DNA of 51,068 nucleotides from Acholeplasmatales bacterium (GTDB lineage Bacteria; Bacillota_I; Bacilli_A; Acholeplasmatales; Anaeroplasmataceae): assembly GCA_016288855.1 (NCBI GenBank), contig JAEELJ010000010.1, forward strand, positions 1 to 51,068, written 5' to 3'. The notes under the pieces were generated by a model that was given only the letters and a program-made list of their open reading frames with translations, searched no databases and was not told the DNA's origin. The translations under genes were made by a program, and so were the position numbers. Positions 24,209-31,375 of this stretch are shown piece after piece (position 1 is the stretch's first letter; every line of letters starts with the position of its first letter).

Positions 24209-25402
24209 TTATTTATTTCTTCTTAATCTAAAATCAATAGAATTCTTTAGATATTTTAGATATACTTCATCATCACACATTGTCTTTGTTTCTGAATCAG
24301 ATATTTTAGCAACTGGTCTATCATTAACATATTGAAGCTTTATTACAATATTTAATGCTTCTACTAATGTATCATTAGTTACATATGTACCAATGCCAAA
24401 AGAAACCTTTATTTGGTCTTTAAAATGTCTATATAGTGCTTCAGCTCTATCAAAATCTAGTGAATCAGAGAATAATAACATTTTTGTTTTAGGATCTACT
24501 CCATATTTTTTATAATGGTTAATTATTTTATCTCCCCAAACATATGGGTCTCCACTATCATGTCTTACACCAGTATAGTTATTAACCATTGAACGATCAA
24601 AGTCTAATAAGAATAAATCAGTAGTTAATGTATCAGTTAAGGCTGTACCATTATCTCCTTTATATTCATCATACCAATCATGTAAGGCATAATGATTTGT
24701 ATATGCTAAAGGAATGGAGTCAATTCCTTGATACATTTGTACATATTCATGAGCAAATGTTCCAATAGGAGTAAGTCCATACTTATATGCAAAATAAACA
24801 TCAGATGTACCAACCATATTAGGGCAAGATTCTTTTAGTCTTCTTATTGCATAATCCATAAATTCTTTAGATAATCTTCTTCTACATCCAAATTCAGCAA
24901 ATTTAAATGTATACTCATTAGTATTAAATTTTCTAATTTTTTCTTCTAATCTTTCTTTTGCAGATTCTAATAATTCATTATAGTTATATTTCATTCTAAA
25001 ATATACTTCATTAATTATTTCAAGAAGATATATTTCAAACTGCATTGCTGAAAATAATGGACCTTTAACAATTACAGTTAATGTACCATCATTAGATAAT
25101 TTTGTTGTAACATAATCTCTAATTGGGTGCCATAATCTTAAGAATTCAACATAGTCAAATTTAATAAATCTAATACTTCTTAAATAATTTAATTCATCAT
25201 TAGTAAATTTTAATGTACATAAATGATCAATTTGACTATTGATTTCATCTAGCATTTCTTTAGTAAATATAACATCCTTATTTCTACATTTAAAATGGTA
25301 TTCACCATTTAAGTCTGTATGCTTATGGAATATTACCTGATCCATATTAAATTTGTATAAATCAGTATCTAATAATGATGTAATAATTGGTTCAAACTTC
25401 AT
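24209..25402 (-). CDS. pncB: Nicotinate phosphoribosyltransferase
   Basis: Converts nicotinate and PRPP to nicotinate mononucleotide, the entry of the Preiss-Handler NAD salvage route. 397 residues match the bacterial PncB length. The N-terminal LLDTDLYKFNMDQ, the central FGCRRRLSKEF near residue 170, and the phosphoribosyl-site VRHDSGDPYVWG near 285 are conserved. It sits between nadE (15-base gap) and nadM (8-base gap), so all three act in one pathway. The upstream spacer has an AGAAAG-type weak ribosome site. Confidence 0.95.
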   Translation of the reverse strand: MKFEPIITSLLDTDLYKFNMDQVIFHKHTDLNGEYHFKCRNKDVIFTKEMLDEINSQIDHLCTLKFTNDELNYLRSIRFIKFDYVEFLRLWHPIRDYVTTKLSNDGTLTVIVKGPLFSAMQFEIYLLEIINEVYFRMKYNYNELLESAKERLEEKIRKFNTNEYTFKFAEFGCRRRLSKEFMDYAIRRLKESCPNMVGTSDVYFAYKYGLTPIGTFAHEYVQMYQGIDSIPLAYTNHYALHDWYDEYKGDNGTALTDTLTTDLFLLDFDRSMVNNYTGVRHDSGDPYVWGDKIINHYKKYGVDPKTKMLLFSDSLDFDRAEALYRHFKDQIKVSFGIGTYVTNDTLVEALNIVIKLQYVNDRPVAKISDSETKTMCDDEVYLKYLKNSIDFRLRRNK

Positions 25403-25417
25403 TTTTTTATCTTCTTT

Positions 25418-26134
25418 CTATATTTCAAATCTTGGCATTAAAGTAATCTTATGTAGGTTAGCTTTATGCATTCTTTCAATATTTTCCTTTGTCTTTAGGT
25501 CGTAGCAAATACCTGTTCTAATATATTCATCTAAAACATCATATGTAAATCCAAGCTTTTCTTCATCACTCTTGCCTGAAAGTCCATCCTCTGGTGTCTT
25601 ATCAACTAAATTAGATGGAATACCAAATTCTCTTGCTAAAGCTTTAACCTCAGTTTTAGTTAGATTTGCAAGTAAGCTAAAGTCACCTGCAGCATCACCA
25701 TATTTTGTGGAATATCCAACATAATCCTCACTTAGGTTACATGTGTTACATACTAATGCTTGATTTAGTGCAGCAAAGCCATATAAAATTGTCATTCTTA
25801 CTCTTGGTGGAGTATTGATATGGAATGCTTCATTATTATCAGGATTATCTCCTATCGCATTTGATACATTTTTATTAATTTCATCTACTATATCTTTAAT
25901 ATTAACCTCATAAGCATTAATACCTAAGAAATCTCTTATTTGGTATGCACAATTTATATCATGCTGACTTCCCTTTGGCAATAATACTCCTATGACATTT
26001 TCCTTTCCTAATGCATGTACTAATATAGTTGCACAAAGTGATGAATCAATTCCACCAGATAATCCAACAACGCATTTATTAATACCTACTTTAGAAAAAT
26101 ATTCTTTAGTCCAGTTAACAATTTTTTCTTTCAT
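25418..26134 (-). CDS. nadE: NH3-dependent NAD synthetase (short NadE)
   Basis: 238 residues, without the glutaminase domain of the long form. The PP-loop GLSGGIDSS is at residues 24-32. TKYGDAAGDFSLLANLTK near 157 and DKTPEDGLSGKSDEE near 187 are the ATP and dinucleotide site segments. The family amidates nicotinate adenine dinucleotide to NAD. The enzyme is shorter than the roughly 270-residue NadE of Bacillus, closer to the NMN synthetase variant of Francisella that works with NadM. First gene of the operon behind a consensus promoter and a long palindrome. Confidence 0.93.
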   Translation of the reverse strand: MKEKIVNWTKEYFSKVGINKCVVGLSGGIDSSLCATILVHALGKENVIGVLLPKGSQHDINCAYQIRDFLGINAYEVNIKDIVDEINKNVSNAIGDNPDNNEAFHINTPPRVRMTILYGFAALNQALVCNTCNLSEDYVGYSTKYGDAAGDFSLLANLTKTEVKALAREFGIPSNLVDKTPEDGLSGKSDEEKLGFTYDVLDEYIRTGICYDLKTKENIERMHKANLHKITLMPRFEI

Positions 26135-26163
26135 AATAATTATCTCCTAAATTAATTAATATA

Positions 26164-26192
26164 ATTTTAGTCGATTAGACTTTTTATGTCAA
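26164..26192 (-). promoter_or_regulatory. NAD salvage operon promoter
   Basis: Minus strand TTGACA (26192-26187), a 17-base spacer and TAAAAT (26169-26164). The spacer contains AGTC and GACT as a small inverted repeat. Confidence 0.75.
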
Positions 26193-26196
26193 TAAA

Positions 26197-26218
26197 TTTA
26201 CATTTTATAAAATGTAAA
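26197..26218. promoter_or_regulatory. 22-bp perfect palindrome just upstream of the nadE promoter
   Basis: Half-site TTTACATTTTA followed directly by its exact reverse complement. It lies 5 bases upstream of the -35 box, the position expected for an operator. A niacin-responsive repressor such as NiaR is a candidate binder, but I cannot match its consensus with certainty. It could also be a weak, GC-free hairpin after cca. Confidence 0.5.
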
Positions 26219-26242
26219 TAAAAGAGAGTCTATTGCTCTCTT
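26219..26242 (-). terminator. Terminator overlapping the cca stop codon
   Basis: Minus-strand stem AAGAGAG/CTCTCTT followed by TTATTT. The TAG stop of cca (26232..26230) lies in the hairpin loop. Confidence 0.7.
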
Positions 26243-27351
26243 CTTATTCTAGCGATATTTAATGCGATTTTTTGATATTCACACATATCATCTAATCGAT
26301 TTATGAGATTAGGATTTTGTCCCTTTATATCTCCCATCATCAAATCAAATATCATATATAATTCATTATCATCAAATCCAAAATCCTCAACGAAATTTGC
26401 AATTGATTCATTATCATATGAGAATCTTCTATCATGATAATAAACTAATTTTGCAACAAGCGCGATAAATTTTTTAGGATAATGCAATTTAAATAAGTCT
26501 TTTGTTGCAGTATCCATTGATAATTTAAAATGTCCATAGAAATGACCAATTCCTTTATCATCTAAGGTAAATGTTAAAGGCTTATCAATATCATGAAATA
26601 ATGCAGCATATCTTGTTTCAGGAACCTTTTTAACTGAATCTATGACCGTTAATATATGTTCAAATACATCTAGATGATGCCAATATCTATTCCTTTGATC
26701 AAAATTATAACAATTCTTTAGATGTGGGAAGAAATAATAAAATATTTCTTTAAATTCTCTTATTGCAAAAGATGGCTTATCTAGAAGCATTATTCTATCT
26801 AATTCATCTCTAAATCTTGAAGAATTTACTTTATCTAATAATGATACGTTATTAATAAAATAATCCTTCAATTCACAAGAAAACATAAGATTATATGTAT
26901 ATATTAATCTAATACCTCTAAGCATTCTTAATGGATCATCATTAACCATCTTTGAAATATCATATGATGGAGTAATTTTTCTATTATTAATATCATCTAT
27001 TCCATTTAATGGATCATATATTTTTTGATTTAAATCAACTGCGATAGAATTAATTTTATAATCTCTTGAAGATAAATCTTCAAATAAATTATTACCTCTA
27101 AAAGGAGTTATTTCGATATGCTCTTCTCCAATCTTAACTAATACAGTTCTTTTATTAGCATAGACTTTAGTTTTATAAGATTCAAAAACATTTAATATAT
27201 CATCTATTGAAGCACTAGTTGTAATATCATAATCTAGTGGTTCTTTATTAAATAAATAATCTCTTACGGCACCACCAACTAAATATGCTTCAAATTGTTT
27301 TGAATTTAATAATTCTAATGCTTCCTTTACTTCTTTAATTAAGGGGATCAT
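26230..27351 (-). CDS. cca: CCA tRNA nucleotidyltransferase with HD domain
   Basis: Class II nucleotidyltransferase that adds or repairs the 3' CCA of tRNAs. The N-terminal YLVGGAVRDYLF (residues 22-33) and DYDITT (38-43) hold the catalytic aspartates. The basic motif RGIRLIYTYN is near 142. The C-terminal half has an HD phosphohydrolase motif FHDIDKP near 252, typical of the HD-containing subgroup. 373 residues. Ribosome site AAGGAGAG precedes the ATG. All three tRNA genes in this window already encode CCA, so it may act mainly in repair here. Confidence 0.9.
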   Translation of the reverse strand: MIPLIKEVKEALELLNSKQFEAYLVGGAVRDYLFNKEPLDYDITTSASIDDILNVFESYKTKVYANKRTVLVKIGEEHIEITPFRGNNLFEDLSSRDYKINSIAVDLNQKIYDPLNGIDDINNRKITPSYDISKMVNDDPLRMLRGIRLIYTYNLMFSCELKDYFINNVSLLDKVNSSRFRDELDRIMLLDKPSFAIREFKEIFYYFFPHLKNCYNFDQRNRYWHHLDVFEHILTVIDSVKKVPETRYAALFHDIDKPLTFTLDDKGIGHFYGHFKLSMDTATKDLFKLHYPKKFIALVAKLVYYHDRRFSYDNESIANFVEDFGFDDNELYMIFDLMMGDIKGQNPNLINRLDDMCEYQKIALNIARIRREQ

Positions 27352-27377
27352 AATACTCTCCTTTCTAAAGGTAAATA

Positions 27378-28187
27378 TTACTTAGATAATATTTCTAATC
27401 CTTCTTCAGTCATTAATAATGTATATTCCCATTGTGCAGATAATGAACCATCATCAGTATAAACAGTCCAATCATTAGATGCATCTAAGAATATTCTTCT
27501 AGATCCTTGATTTACCATTGGTTCAATAGTAAAAACCATACCTGGGAATAAAACCATCCCAGTACCTTTTTTACCAAAGTGTGCAACATATGGATCCTCA
27601 TGTAAGTCTAAGCCAACACCATGACCTCCAATTTCATGAACAACTGAATATCCATGCTCCTTTGCATATTTTTCACAAATATAACCAATGTCACCTAAAC
27701 GCATATAAGGCTTAATCTTTTCTACACATAGGTCTAACATTTCCTTTGTAACTCTAACTAATCTTTTAGCTTCTTCTGAAACATTACCAATTAAAAACAT
27801 TCTTGAAGAATCTCCATAATATCCATTTAGATTAGTAGTACAATCTACATTAATAATATCTCCATCCTTTAATACATCATCCTTAGATGGAATACCATGA
27901 CAAACTGCGTCATTAATAGATGTACAAACACTCTTAGGGAATCCTTCATAATTTAGTGGTGCAGGTATTCCTCCTAATTCCTTAGTTTTTCTATAAACGA
28001 TGTCATCAATTTCTTGAGTAGTCATACCAACACGGATATGCTTTGCAACCTCGTCTAAAACTAATGTATTAGCAATGGAAGCTTTTCTAATTCCTTCAAT
28101 TTGCTCGTCAGTTTTAATCATTTCACGAGTTGGAACCTTACAGCCCATCTTCTTCCATTTATCTGCCACTAAATCGTAATCAATCAT
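27378..28187 (-). CDS. map: Methionine aminopeptidase type I
   Basis: Removes the initiator methionine from new proteins with a two-metal centre. The ligands are in VDCTTNLNGYYGDSS (two Asp, about 114-125), HEIGGHGVG (about 187), TIEPM (about 221) and QWEYTLL (about 252). NDAVCHGIP near 93 supplies the catalytic His. The 269 residues include a 25-residue N-terminal extension beyond the minimal enzyme. Start at ATG 28187 with GGAG nine bases upstream; it overlaps the preceding synthetase gene by 8 bases. It belongs to the yqeY-Nudix-alarmone synthetase-map run of tightly spaced genes. Confidence 0.93.
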   Translation of the reverse strand: MIDYDLVADKWKKMGCKVPTREMIKTDEQIEGIRKASIANTLVLDEVAKHIRVGMTTQEIDDIVYRKTKELGGIPAPLNYEGFPKSVCTSINDAVCHGIPSKDDVLKDGDIINVDCTTNLNGYYGDSSRMFLIGNVSEEAKRLVRVTKEMLDLCVEKIKPYMRLGDIGYICEKYAKEHGYSVVHEIGGHGVGLDLHEDPYVAHFGKKGTGMVLFPGMVFTIEPMVNQGSRRIFLDASNDWTVYTDDGSLSAQWEYTLLMTEEGLEILSK

Positions 28188-28869
28188 TTTCAATGTCTCC
28201 TTCAGTCTTCTTTAAAAATAACTTTTGCATATTTAAATCAACAGCATATAGTTCATCAGAATACTTCTTTAGGTTAGCTTTTTCTTCTTCACTATATGTG
28301 TTTTTTGACTTATATCTTAATTCATGCTCAAGTGATGCCCACATATCCATCGCAATTGTTCTAAATTGAATTTCAATTGGAATGACTCTAACAGCACCAA
28401 CAACATAAATATCGATATCACAAATAACATGGACACTTCTATAACCACTTGATTTAGGATTTTCAATATAATCCTTAACAAATCTTATTTGTATATCCTT
28501 ATGCTTAGATAATAAGTCTATAATTTGATATATATCATTAATATAATTGCAAACAACTCTCATACCAGCAATATCATACAAATATTCTTTAATGGAATTC
28601 ATTGTAATTGGATATGATCTTCTATGAAGCTTTTCAATTATATTTTCTGGTGTTTTAATTCTTGATTCAATATGATGAATCGGATTATGTGAGAATGAAT
28701 TCTCACAATAATCATCTAAATTTTCAATTTTAGCTTGCATTTCTTTTAATGCATAGCGATAAAATTTTTCAATTTTAAAATATTCATTTAATAAATTCTT
28801 ATCGTTTTCAGTAAGTTCACTATATTTTTCGTTAATATCTTGACTTTGTTGTTTGATATAAAATGCCAT
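28180..28869 (-). CDS. Small alarmone synthetase (RelP/RelQ type)
   Basis: Single-domain RelA/SpoT-like (p)ppGpp synthetase of 229 residues without the hydrolase, TGS or ACT domains. IAGMRVVCNYINDIYQI near residue 100 and NPKSSGYRSVH near 137 form the nucleotide site. EIQFRTIAMDMWASLEHEL near 170 is the conserved EIQ(I)RT signature. In Bacilli such proteins make ppGpp or pGpp on cell-wall or alkaline stress. Its 3' end overlaps map. Which of the two subtypes it is cannot be decided by eye. Confidence 0.9.
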   Translation of the reverse strand: MAFYIKQQSQDINEKYSELTENDKNLLNEYFKIEKFYRYALKEMQAKIENLDDYCENSFSHNPIHHIESRIKTPENIIEKLHRRSYPITMNSIKEYLYDIAGMRVVCNYINDIYQIIDLLSKHKDIQIRFVKDYIENPKSSGYRSVHVICDIDIYVVGAVRVIPIEIQFRTIAMDMWASLEHELRYKSKNTYSEEEKANLKKYSDELYAVDLNMQKLFLKKTEGDIEND

Positions 28870-28875
28870 AAAACC

Positions 28876-29361
28876 CTACCTGTTGTTCTTCATAAAATAT
28901 TCATAAAATTGCTTTGCCATTGAAGCTTCTTTTATTGCATCAGTACCATCATCAACTGAATACCAATTGTATTCATCGATTTCAAAATTAGGAAATACAT
29001 CTTCACTTTCTAAAGTCACTAAATAATTTATTAATAAAGTATTTGATTTTTCAAAGTATAGCGTCTTTTGTGGCTTGATTTCTAATGGCTTAACTCCCAT
29101 TTCTTCCATTAGTTCTCTATACAAGCACTCTTCTGCAGATTCTCCCTTATTTACATACCCTGCAACTAATCTGTTTTTACCTGTACCATATTGCTTAACA
29201 AATAATGTTTTTGTTTTATCCTTATTTACAATAACCATCGAAACAGCTGTTGAAAATATAGGAAATACAAATTTATTACATTTAGGACAAAAAGGAATAT
29301 CTCCTTCATGTTCTAAAAATTTTATTGTAAGCTTTGTACCACAGTCATAACAATATTCCAT
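28876..29361 (-). CDS. Nudix hydrolase with zinc ribbon, NADH-pyrophosphatase-like
   Basis: 161 residues. An N-terminal four-cysteine zinc ribbon (CYDCGTK and CPKCNK, residues 4-30) precedes a Nudix domain. The Nudix box begins GYVNKGES near residue 68 and contains the full RELMEEMG core. This is the arrangement of NudC-type enzymes that cleave NAD(H) or NAD-capped RNA, but the protein is much shorter than NudC and lacks its N-terminal domain. Its ATG shares one base with the yqeY stop, so the two are coupled. The substrate is uncertain. Confidence 0.8.
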   Translation of the reverse strand: MEYCYDCGTKLTIKFLEHEGDIPFCPKCNKFVFPIFSTAVSMVIVNKDKTKTLFVKQYGTGKNRLVAGYVNKGESAEECLYRELMEEMGVKPLEIKPQKTLYFEKSNTLLINYLVTLESEDVFPNFEIDEYNWYSVDDGTDAIKEASMAKQFYEYFMKNNR

Positions 29362-29786
29362 TAGTTAAACTCTTTTGCAATTTTATTAACTAATCCCATA
29401 TCACACTTGCCATTAAAATTAGCTTTGAAGTGTTTCATAATAGTTGGAATCTTCTTATCTTCAAGTTTAGCAATTTCTTCTCTAATCTCATCTTCTGACA
29501 TCATTTTAGGTAAGTACTTTGCTATTACCTCTTTTTGAGTCTCAAGTTCAGCTACTGTCTCATCTCTTCCAGCTTTTTTATAACCTAAAGCTTCATCTTC
29601 AAGCTCTTTAATAGTTTTTTGGATTATTCTTATACAATCCTCATCTGGTAAAGATTTAGCATTTAAACCTTTTTCGATGCTTTCATTTTTAAATTTTCCA
29701 TATAAAACTGATAATATTGCTCTTGCAACCTTATCATGTGCTTTTAAGGCATCAATATTTGCCTTTTGTATATCTTCAAATAACAT
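29361..29786 (-). CDS. yqeY: YqeY/GatB-like tRNA-binding domain protein
   Basis: 141-residue helical protein of the YqeY family, related to the tail domain of the GatB amidotransferase subunit and thought to contact tRNA. Conserved segments are AILSVLYGKFKNESIE, LGYKKAGRDETVAELE and YLPKMMSEDEI. Start at ATG 29786 with GAGGATGAT upstream. First gene of the run yqeY-Nudix-alarmone synthetase-map-cca, all on the minus strand with gaps under 30 bases. Confidence 0.88.
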   Translation of the reverse strand: MLFEDIQKANIDALKAHDKVARAILSVLYGKFKNESIEKGLNAKSLPDEDCIRIIQKTIKELEDEALGYKKAGRDETVAELETQKEVIAKYLPKMMSEDEIREEIAKLEDKKIPTIMKHFKANFNGKCDMGLVNKIAKEFN

Positions 29787-29890
29787 TTTTATCATCCTCT
29801 TTCAAACTAGATTATACCACTTTTATATTTCATATAAAACATAAATATTATGTTAGTTTGTTAATTCTAACTTTTTCATTCCCTTTCATA

Positions 29891-29919
29891 TTGCTTTAAT
29901 TTGATATATAGACTATAAT
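29891..29919 (+). promoter_or_regulatory. Promoter of the BrxF-like gene
   Basis: TTGCTT (29891-29896), a 17-base spacer and TATAAT (29914-29919). The predicted start is near 29926, about 44 nt before the ATG. Confidence 0.7.
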
Positions 29920-29969
29920 AAAAATTGCAATACACGATTAAATTTAATAAAATAGAGGAGGTTTTAATC

Positions 29970-30413
29970 ATGAGTATTAAAGATAGCCTTAAAGGCCAAA
30001 AGCACAAATTACTTTTACTAATTGGAAAGCCTGGAAGTGGTAAATCTAAGTATTTGTTGAATTATTCTAAGGAAAACGGAATTCCAGTACTAGATTTTGA
30101 CACAATTCTTGGACAAACTATTCCAAAGGACAAGGACATTAATTATGTTTACAATTTTGTTAGAGGTTTTTTAGAATCCTATAGTCCTGAAGAAATCTTA
30201 ATTGATAAGAAAGCTATTTTATATGATAAAAACAGTAAAATCGATTTGTTAGATTTCTTATTAGAATTATCAACTAAAAAGGTTGTTATCTCTACATGGA
30301 ATGGTTATATTGATCATAACAAGAATCAATTAGTTCATGTATGCGATAAGTTACAAACAGACTTCGTGTATGATTTGAATAAAATTGATTTTAAATATAT
30401 AGAATTAAAATAA
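29970..30413 (+). CDS. BrxF-like P-loop protein, without other BREX genes
   Basis: 147 residues. The Walker A motif LLIGKPGSGKSKYLL is at about 17-31, followed by NGIPVLDFDTILGQ, an IDKKAILYDKNSKIDLLDFL region (the site where BrxF proteins have the LLDNIEILFDPSLKLDPL-type segment) and VVISTWNGYI. This order matches BrxF of type 3 BREX phage-defence systems. None of brxA, brxB, brxC, pglX, pglZ or brxHII is in the window. The gene has its own promoter, a strong GGAGG site and its own terminator, and its base composition is like its neighbours. It may be a domesticated single ATPase rather than part of a working defence system. Confidence 0.65.
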   Translation: MSIKDSLKGQKHKLLLLIGKPGSGKSKYLLNYSKENGIPVLDFDTILGQTIPKDKDINYVYNFVRGFLESYSPEEILIDKKAILYDKNSKIDLLDFLLELSTKKVVISTWNGYIDHNKNQLVHVCDKLQTDFVYDLNKIDFKYIELK

Positions 30414-30420
30414 TAAATAT

Positions 30421-30448
30421 AGTCCTAAGATAAACTTAGGACTTTTTT
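30421..30448 (+). terminator. Terminator of the BrxF-like gene
   Basis: Perfect 9-bp stem AGTCCTAAG/CTTAGGACT followed by TTTTTT. Confidence 0.95.
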
Positions 30449-30453
30449 CATGA

Positions 30454-30479
30454 TAAAAGGGCTCATTTTGAGCCCTTTA
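30454..30479 (-). terminator. Terminator of the Bax1-like gene
   Basis: Perfect 9-bp stem AAAGGGCTC/GAGCCCTTT with a T-run on the minus strand, back to back with the preceding terminator. Confidence 0.9.
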
Positions 30480-30480
30480 A

Positions 30481-31284
30481 TTAATTTCTTTTACCGAATA
30501 TTTGTAATAATAAAACGATAATTCTTAATAATTGTAAATAAATATATGCTAAAGTGATTAATAATCCTAATGCAACACTCCATTCAGATTCTTTTCTACA
30601 ACCACTTTCAACTACTGCTTGTGCTTCATTGAAGCTATAGATTAACGAAAAACAAGCATATACAAGATATAATGTTTCAATTAATAATATTAACCAAATA
30701 ATATTTGTTGAATATGTTGATAATAACCCTGAGAATAGAATGAATAGAATTGTAAATAATCCTAATGCAACTGCAGTAATTAATACTGCGGCTAAGAATC
30801 TTCTTAAGAAAGATCCTACTCTTAGAACACCTGTTACAAATAATAATAACATAACAGTGAAGATTACTAATGTTCCAAATACAGCAAGTGCACCAATATA
30901 TTGGTTAGGGTATACTGCTTCTACAATTCCTGTGATAAATCCTAAAACGAATCCTTCAGAAATTGAATATATAAAAATACAAACTTTAGCTGCTTTATCA
31001 CTTAATCTACCTACTAATGCAGATATAAAAGCTATTATTACTGATACAATAGCTAATACACTTGAAGTTGTAAGCCACTTCATTGCAATCTCAGTATCTT
31101 CTGGATTTTCTGTAATAGCCTTATTAATTGATAGAATCATGAATGTTGCAACTACAATCGCAACAAGCATTGTTAAAGCTAATGATATAAATGTTTTAAT
31201 TGATATTCCTGTATAAGTTGCTTTTACGTCATCGTAACACTTAGAGCCAGTTTCAATTTTACTAAAAATTGGAGTCGGTTTCAT
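30481..31284 (-). CDS. Bax inhibitor-1 / YccA family membrane protein
   Basis: 267 residues with seven hydrophobic helices from about residue 28 to the C-terminus, preceded by a short cytosolic N-terminus (KPTPIFSKIE). The GFVLGFITGIVEAVYP segment near 110 and the sixth-helix region with the acidic residue (LLIETLYLVYACFSLIYSF) are typical of the family, which includes pH-dependent calcium leak proteins. The role in bacteria is poorly defined. AAGGAGG precedes the ATG, and the gene is a single unit with a promoter directly upstream. Confidence 0.88.
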   Translation of the reverse strand: MKPTPIFSKIETGSKCYDDVKATYTGISIKTFISLALTMLVAIVVATFMILSINKAITENPEDTEIAMKWLTTSSVLAIVSVIIAFISALVGRLSDKAAKVCIFIYSISEGFVLGFITGIVEAVYPNQYIGALAVFGTLVIFTVMLLLFVTGVLRVGSFLRRFLAAVLITAVALGLFTILFILFSGLLSTYSTNIIWLILLIETLYLVYACFSLIYSFNEAQAVVESGCRKESEWSVALGLLITLAYIYLQLLRIIVLLLQIFGKRN

Positions 31285-31375
31285 ATACTTTGACCTCCTT
31301 AAACATTTTAGATTATATCATAAAAGTAATATATTATATATTAATATTTGAAAAATAACATATTTTAACATTATT

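Noticed and set aside
29925-30480. A BREX phage-defence locus around the BrxF-like gene
   Set aside because: No brxA, brxB, brxC, pglX, pglZ or helicase gene lies on either side; the neighbours are yqeY and a Bax1-like gene, both closed by terminators.
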